Positions 59,890 through 64,000 of a DNA stretch of 64,000 nucleotides are shown one piece after another. Source of the DNA: Sphaerisporangium fuscum (GTDB lineage Bacteria > Actinomycetota > Actinomycetes > Streptosporangiales > Streptosporangiaceae); contig NZ_JAHDTF010000027.1 of the NCBI RefSeq assembly GCF_018531465.1, positions 62,001 through 126,000 on the forward strand, written 5' to 3'. Made by a program: the position numbers and the translations under genes. The notes beneath the pieces are model-generated. The model saw only the letters and a program-made list of their open reading frames with translations. It searched no databases and had not been told where the DNA came from. The stretch's first letter is position 1; each line of letters begins with the position of its first letter.

Positions 59890-60792
59890 TCAGGAGAACG
59901 GGCAGGTGCTCCGGTACTCCTCGACGGTCAGGCCGCCGCTCGGCCCGGGGCACAGGAACCTGGTGTAGCGGGTGTCGTCGTCGACGAACCGCTTCATCCA
60001 GGCCACGACGTACTTGCCGATGGTGGTGTCCGGCACGTTCGGCGCGAAGTGGGTGGCGTTGTTGAGCTCCAGGTACGCCTTGCCCGGCGAGGAGGGCAGG
60101 CTCTGGTAGAACGGCTCGGCGTGTGAGGCGACCGGGGCGATGGTGTCCGCCTCCGCGCCGACGATCATGGTGGGCACCCGCACGCCCGACCAGATCTTGG
60201 TGAGGTCCCACGGGGTCAGCGGCACGGCCGCCTGCAGCGACGGGCGGTCCCTGGCGGCCTCAAGGGTGCCGCCGCCGCCCATCGAGTGCCCCATCACACC
60301 GAGCCTGCCCGCGTCGAGCCGCCCGCGGACCGAGCTGCGCTGGGTGAGGTAGTCGAGCGCGGCCAGCAACTGGCGGCCCCGGCTGTCCGGCTGGTCGAGC
60401 CGGGTGAGGGTGTCGATGTTGAAGACGACGAACCCGTGGGAGGCCAGCCGCTCGGCGAGCCACGCCAGGCTGGTCCTGTCGGCGGTGTAGCCGGGGGCGA
60501 CGGCGACGCCGCCGAAGGTGCCGGCGCTCGTCGTGGCCGGGTAGTAGATGGTGCCGCCGCCGAACCCGGTCACCGAGAGCGCGGGCACCTCCGTCCGGGA
60601 GGTCTCGAACGGGCCGCGGGCCGCCTCCAGGATCGCGTCGGTCGGGTCGGGGCCGCGCTCGTAGGGGTTGGCGGCGGCATGCGCGGCGGGCGCGGCGGCG
60701 ACGCCCGCCAGGACGACCGCCAGCGCGAGCCACAGTTTCGCGAGCGTGCCGAGGAGCACGCGCCGGGGAGAGGAAGGGGGGTGTGAAGGCAA
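59890..60792 (-). CDS. Cutinase / polyester hydrolase (Thermobifida cutinase type)
   Basis: 300 residues, with a signal peptide ending AAHA before ANPYERGPDPTDA. The mature enzyme closely follows the Thermobifida cutinases that degrade polyesters including PET: oxyanion Tyr in APGYTADRTSLAWL, nucleophile Ser in MGHSMGGGGTL, Trp in PLTPWDL, acid Asp in GAEADTIAPV, His in NNATHFAPN, and the C-terminal Cys pair in RFLCPGP and RSTCPFS. TTG 60792 is preferred (AGGGAG upstream); GTG 60825 is possible. It acts outside the cell, perhaps on cutin or suberin. Confidence 0.9.
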   Translation of the reverse strand: MPSHPPSSPRRVLLGTLAKLWLALAVVLAGVAAAPAAHAAANPYERGPDPTDAILEAARGPFETSRTEVPALSVTGFGGGTIYYPATTSAGTFGGVAVAPGYTADRTSLAWLAERLASHGFVVFNIDTLTRLDQPDSRGRQLLAALDYLTQRSSVRGRLDAGRLGVMGHSMGGGGTLEAARDRPSLQAAVPLTPWDLTKIWSGVRVPTMIVGAEADTIAPVASHAEPFYQSLPSSPGKAYLELNNATHFAPNVPDTTIGKYVVAWMKRFVDDDTRYTRFLCPGPSGGLTVEEYRSTCPFS

Positions 60793-60931
60793 GTGACACG
60801 CTCCCTGGGGGTGAGCGGGAACCACACGGGCCGGCGGTCCGGCACGGCCGGAGGGTTCCCGGCGAGAGGTTGACAGCCGTCACTGTCCGGCGTCAGGACC
60901 CTGGGCGCATCGGTGGAATCACCTGCCGCGC

Positions 60932-63739
60932 TCACGAGAGCACGCGCACCAGCTCGACGCGTGAGCGGACACCGAGCCTGGTGAAGATGTTCCTGAGGTG
61001 GTGCTCGACCGTCCGGGGGCTGAGGAACAGCCGGGCCGCCACCTCCCGGTTGGTCGCGCCGTCCGCGACGAGCCGGGCGATCTGGAGCTGCTGCGCGGTG
61101 AGCAGCCCGGCCGCCCCGGAGCGGGTCACGGACGGCGGGACCGCCTCGCCGGCCGCGCGCAGCTCGCGGCGGGCGTGCTCCACCCACAGGCGCGCGCCGT
61201 ACCGCTCGAACGTCTCCAGCGCCCCGTGCAGGTGTTCGCGGGCGGCGCCCGGCCGCCGGCTGCGGCGCAGGACGCCGCCGAGGAGCAGCTGGGTGCGGGC
61301 CGCCTCGAACGCGCAGCTTCCCTTCCGGTGCAGCTCGAACGCCTCCCGGAAGCGCTCCTCGGCGTCCCGGGGCTCGGCGAGCAGCGCGTGGCAGCGGGCA
61401 GCGAGAGCGAGGCGGTCGGGGTCGCCGGTGCTCTCCGCCCACCGGTCCAGCATCACCAGCGCGGCCCGCGCCCGTTCGACGTCTCCGGTGCGCGCGGCGC
61501 TCTCGACGAGCAGCGGGGTCGCCATGACGCGGACGACGAGGGGGTCGCCGGTCCTGGCGACCGCCCGCAGCCGGTTCACGGCGTCGGCGTGCCGGTTGGC
61601 GGCGACGTCGAGGTGGGCCAGGGCCAGGGTGCCCAGCGCCTCCGCCACGGCCAGGCCGTGGGCTCCGGCGAGTTCGACGGCGCTCGCCGCCCTGATCCTG
61701 CAGCTCTCCTCGTCGCCCTCCACGGCCGAGGTGAGGGCGAGCCACCCGAGGTGCTGGGCGACGCCGGTCATCGCGCCGGTCTCCCGGGCCAGTCTGAGTC
61801 CTTCCAGGGCGCCGGCGGCGACCGCGCCGTAGCGCCCCATCCACAGCTCGGCCTGGATCGGGACCTCCAGCATCTGCGGCATGCTCGCCACCGCGCCGCG
61901 GGCCCGCGCGTACTCCACGCCCCGGGACGACAGCCGCAGCGCGCCGGCGCCGTCCCCGAGCAGCAGGCTGGCCACCCCGGCCCAGACGAGCATCGTCGCG
62001 CTGTCCACCGAGGACGCCAGATCCACCACGCGCCTGAGCGAGCCGGCCGCCTCCCGGTGCCGCCCGCGGAACGTCGCCGCCATGCCCGCGAGGTACTCCA
62101 GCGCGATCCGCGTCGGGGCGGAGTCGTCCGCCCGCCCGAGCGACGCCGCCCGCCGGGCGATGGCGAGGAAGCGCCGGTTGTCCCCGGCCAGGTAGCTCGC
62201 CTCCCCCGCACGGGCCAGCGCCCGCACGGCCTGCTCGCGGTCCCGGTCGAGCAGCCACTCGGCCGCCGCGAGCAGGCGGTCGCAGGCGCTGCCGGTCTGC
62301 CCGCTGCGCAGCTCCAGGCTGCCGCGGACCAGTTCCGCCCGTCCCCGCGCCTCCAGGCCGAGCGCGGGGGCGTCCACCCGGGCGAGCAGCCGGCGGGCGC
62401 GTGGCGCGAGCCCGGCCCGCCAGGCGTGCCAGGCCGCCGCGGACAGACGCGCCGCCTTCGCGTCCGGGTACGCGGTCAGCTCGGCGGCCCGTTCCAGCGC
62501 GCGGTGGGGCTCGGGGAAGCCCCCGCCGCCGGCGGCCGGGGGCAGCAGACGGACCAGGTCGTCCGCCAGCGACTCGGGAGGGCCGTCGAGGGCCGCCGCC
62601 CGGTGCCAGGCCCGGCGCAGGCGCCGGTGCTCCTCGTCCAGGACGACGGCGAGCAGGCGGTGCGCCGAGCGCCTGCGGGCCGGGGACGCGGCGGCGTAGA
62701 TCACCTGCCGCATCATCGGCTCGGGGAAGTCGTAGCGGCCGTCGTCGCGCTGGACGACGATCCCCTCCCGCTCGGCCGGTTCCAGCACGGTGAGCGCGCC
62801 TTCCGAGACGGCCTTGACCAGCGTGGTCACGTCCAGGGCCGGATCGGCGGCGATCAGCAGGACCAGGTCGGCGGTCGCGCGGGGAAGCCGGGAGAGCCGG
62901 TCGGTGTGGGCCCGCCACAACCGTCCGTCGCGCGGCGGGATCTCGGGCGGCTCGTCCCGGCCGTTCACCTGCTCCGGGGTGAGCGAGCCGGTCAGCTCGG
63001 CCAGAGCGAGCGGATTCCCCCGCGACACCCGGGCCAGCGCGGCCCGGACGTCCTCGGGCAGCCCGGCGGGGGCGAGGTCGTCGACGACCTGGCGGGACGC
63101 CGCCTCGCCGAGGGGACGCAGCGGCAGGCGAGGGATGTCGGGGGGCGCGACGCCGTCGGCGTCCGCCGCGAGGAGGAGCGCGATCGGTGTGCCCTGCGCG
63201 CGGCGGGCCACGAAGAACAGCGCCTCCCTGCTCGGCGTGTCGAGCCATTGCACGTCGTCCGCGCGGACCACGACCGGGCCTCCGACGGCCAGCAGAAGCC
63301 CCATCACGGCCGCCGGCAGCGCCAGCCCGCCGCCGGACGTGCCCACCTCCAGTGCCTCGCCGAGCACGCGGGCGTGGGCGGCGGGCAGGGACGGCGCCAG
63401 GTCCGCCAGCGGCCGCAGCAGCGCGTGGAGCCCGGCGCAGTCCAGGTGCGTCTCGCTGCGGGCCCCGCGAACCCCGAGCACGACGGGCGCGGGCTCCGGC
63501 ACACCCGTCGCGACCGTCATGGCCTCGCGGGGGGCCGCTTCCGGCTCGGGGGCGGCCGGCCGCGCGGCGTGGGAGGCGGCGGTGTCGAGCAGCGCCGTCT
63601 TGCCCGTTCCCAGGCCGCCGACGACGAGAACCGAACCACCTGCGCCGCGCCGGGCTCCGTCGATCAACCGGCGCAGGGCGGCCGTCTCCTCGTCCCGGCC
63701 GCGCAGCGGGGCGGGGCCGCCCCCGGGGGTCGAGACCAT
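60932..63739 (-). CDS. LAL-type LuxR-family regulator with AAA ATPase domain
   Basis: 935 residues. An N-terminal NTPase (Walker A VVGGLGTGKTALLD, Walker B VVVRADDVQWLD) leads into a long helical/TPR-like middle, and a C-terminal LuxR helix-turn-helix (LTAQQLQIARLVADGATNREVAARLFLSPRTVEHHLRNIFTRLG). LAL proteins often activate secondary-metabolite or catabolic genes. The ATG at 63739 has no ribosome site; AACACT six bases upstream suggests a leaderless message. It is divergent from the secreted protein at 63895, and repeats between them may be its binding sites. Confidence 0.88.
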   Translation of the reverse strand: MVSTPGGGPAPLRGRDEETAALRRLIDGARRGAGGSVLVVGGLGTGKTALLDTAASHAARPAAPEPEAAPREAMTVATGVPEPAPVVLGVRGARSETHLDCAGLHALLRPLADLAPSLPAAHARVLGEALEVGTSGGGLALPAAVMGLLLAVGGPVVVRADDVQWLDTPSREALFFVARRAQGTPIALLLAADADGVAPPDIPRLPLRPLGEAASRQVVDDLAPAGLPEDVRAALARVSRGNPLALAELTGSLTPEQVNGRDEPPEIPPRDGRLWRAHTDRLSRLPRATADLVLLIAADPALDVTTLVKAVSEGALTVLEPAEREGIVVQRDDGRYDFPEPMMRQVIYAAASPARRRSAHRLLAVVLDEEHRRLRRAWHRAAALDGPPESLADDLVRLLPPAAGGGGFPEPHRALERAAELTAYPDAKAARLSAAAWHAWRAGLAPRARRLLARVDAPALGLEARGRAELVRGSLELRSGQTGSACDRLLAAAEWLLDRDREQAVRALARAGEASYLAGDNRRFLAIARRAASLGRADDSAPTRIALEYLAGMAATFRGRHREAAGSLRRVVDLASSVDSATMLVWAGVASLLLGDGAGALRLSSRGVEYARARGAVASMPQMLEVPIQAELWMGRYGAVAAGALEGLRLARETGAMTGVAQHLGWLALTSAVEGDEESCRIRAASAVELAGAHGLAVAEALGTLALAHLDVAANRHADAVNRLRAVARTGDPLVVRVMATPLLVESAARTGDVERARAALVMLDRWAESTGDPDRLALAARCHALLAEPRDAEERFREAFELHRKGSCAFEAARTQLLLGGVLRRSRRPGAAREHLHGALETFERYGARLWVEHARRELRAAGEAVPPSVTRSGAAGLLTAQQLQIARLVADGATNREVAARLFLSPRTVEHHLRNIFTRLGVRSRVELVRVLS

Positions 63740-63782
63740 GACGCCAGTGTTACGCGCGGACGAACCGACGTACCGCACCCAA

Positions 63783-63828
63783 CCGATACTTCCCGATAAA
63801 TCACGGAAAACCGGTGATTTCCCCGATA
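63783..63828. promoter_or_regulatory. Candidate regulator-binding region with three CCGATA repeats
   Basis: CCGATA at 63783, 63793 and 63823 (10 and 30 bp apart, so on one helix face), with the dyad AAATCAC...GTGATTT at 63798-63820 between the second and third copy. Confidence 0.5.
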
Positions 63829-63894
63829 CACCAGTCGAAGAACGACAACCGCGTCCCAAGTGATCCACAAGTCGTGCAGGCCACGCTCTGCGAC

Positions 63895-64000
63895 ATGAGG
63901 AACTTATGGCGTCGCATCGCCCTTGTCACCGCTGTCCTCGCCGTACTGCCGCTGGCCCAGGCCGCGCCGGCGAGCGCCCACCGTCGCTCCGGTGAACTGC
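63895..64000 (+). CDS. Secreted protein, N-terminus only (cut by the window end)
   Basis: Only 35 codons are visible: a signal peptide MRNLWRRIALVTAVLAVLPL, then AQAAPASAHRRSGEL. The likely cleavage is after ASA. The function cannot be read. It is divergent from the LAL regulator gene and shares its repeat-rich promoter region, so it may be a target. Confidence 0.6.
   Translation, partial: MRNLWRRIALVTAVLAVLPLAQAAPASAHRRSGEL

Noticed and set aside
60998..63799. Open frame of about 933 codons antisense to the LAL regulator
   Set aside because: The minus-strand frame has Walker A, Walker B and LuxR motifs. The plus-strand frame has none and is Gly/Arg-rich.
1..64000. tRNA, rRNA, CRISPR, insertion sequence or prophage
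   Set aside because: I found no cloverleaf-like sequence with CCA-proximal motifs, no regularly spaced direct repeats and no transposase or integrase frame. A tRNA scan could still find something I missed.

Overview
The window is chromosomal DNA from a high-GC actinomycete. Coding regions are strongly GC-biased at third positions, GTG and TTG starts are common, and start/stop overlaps of the ATGA, GTGA or TTGA type are frequent. The gene content (a transketolase-transaldolase-pgi-zwf-opcA-pgl operon divergent from ctaB, a SapA-like spore-associated protein, a Thermobifida-type cutinase, a large LAL-type LuxR regulator) points to the Streptosporangiales (Nonomuraea/Streptosporangium/Microbispora-like). 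That placement is inference. I see no rRNA, tRNA, CRISPR array, insertion sequence or prophage.

Layout. 1-6.0 kb: a SufR-type Fe-S regulator running off the left edge on the minus strand, with a candidate iron box and a SufR-like operator at its start; a Bcr/CflA drug exporter; a two-domain VOC protein; an ABC-2 exporter pair; an EamA exporter. 6.0-12.7 kb: a signalling island with a NarL-type kinase/regulator pair read divergently, a secreted Cys-containing protein, a lone receiver, an anti-sigma-like ATPase, and an orphan HAMP kinase. 12.8-26.6 kb: 14 minus-strand genes for hydroxyproline uptake and breakdown, in two transcription units separated by an intrinsic terminator. The catabolic unit holds three subunits of a D-hydroxyproline dehydrogenase, a DapA-type deaminase, a 4-hydroxyproline epimerase and a semialdehyde dehydrogenase. 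The transport unit holds a branched-chain-type ABC importer, a second proline-racemase-family enzyme, an ornithine-cyclodeaminase-family reductase and a GntR/FCD regulator. Both units carry a TGTGACAT-type site overlapping the predicted -10 box. 26.9-34.6 kb: ctaA, a YdcF-like protein, a stand-alone CBM2 protein, a PrsW protease, a GNAT acetyltransferase, a membrane protein, then a TetR regulator with a P450. 34.7-41.5 kb: an XRE-cupin regulator and a PotDBCA-type importer with a FAD amine oxidase, a cupin and a 20-codon coupled ORF.

41.5-52.2 kb: sapA-like gene, ctaB, and the pentose-phosphate operon. 52.2-64 kb: a CopD-like membrane protein followed by a broken narJ; a deaminase of the adenosine/aminodeoxyfutalosine type; a methyltransferase; a CGNR zinc-finger protein; a lipoprotein; a TetR regulator divergent from an imine-reductase-like enzyme, with two operator copies; a SnoaL-fused ECF sigma factor divergent from a SnoaL-like protein, sharing one bipartite promoter sequence; a polyester hydrolase (cutinase); a LAL-type LuxR regulator; and the start of a secreted protein cut by the right edge.

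The best regulatory leads are the GATGA-N16-CGGTATGTAC element in both divergent ECF-sigma promoters, the paired TetR operators at 57.1 kb, the hydroxyproline operator set, and the 49-bp palindrome at 21.74 kb. All regulatory assignments come from reading the sequence and need experimental or comparative confirmation.
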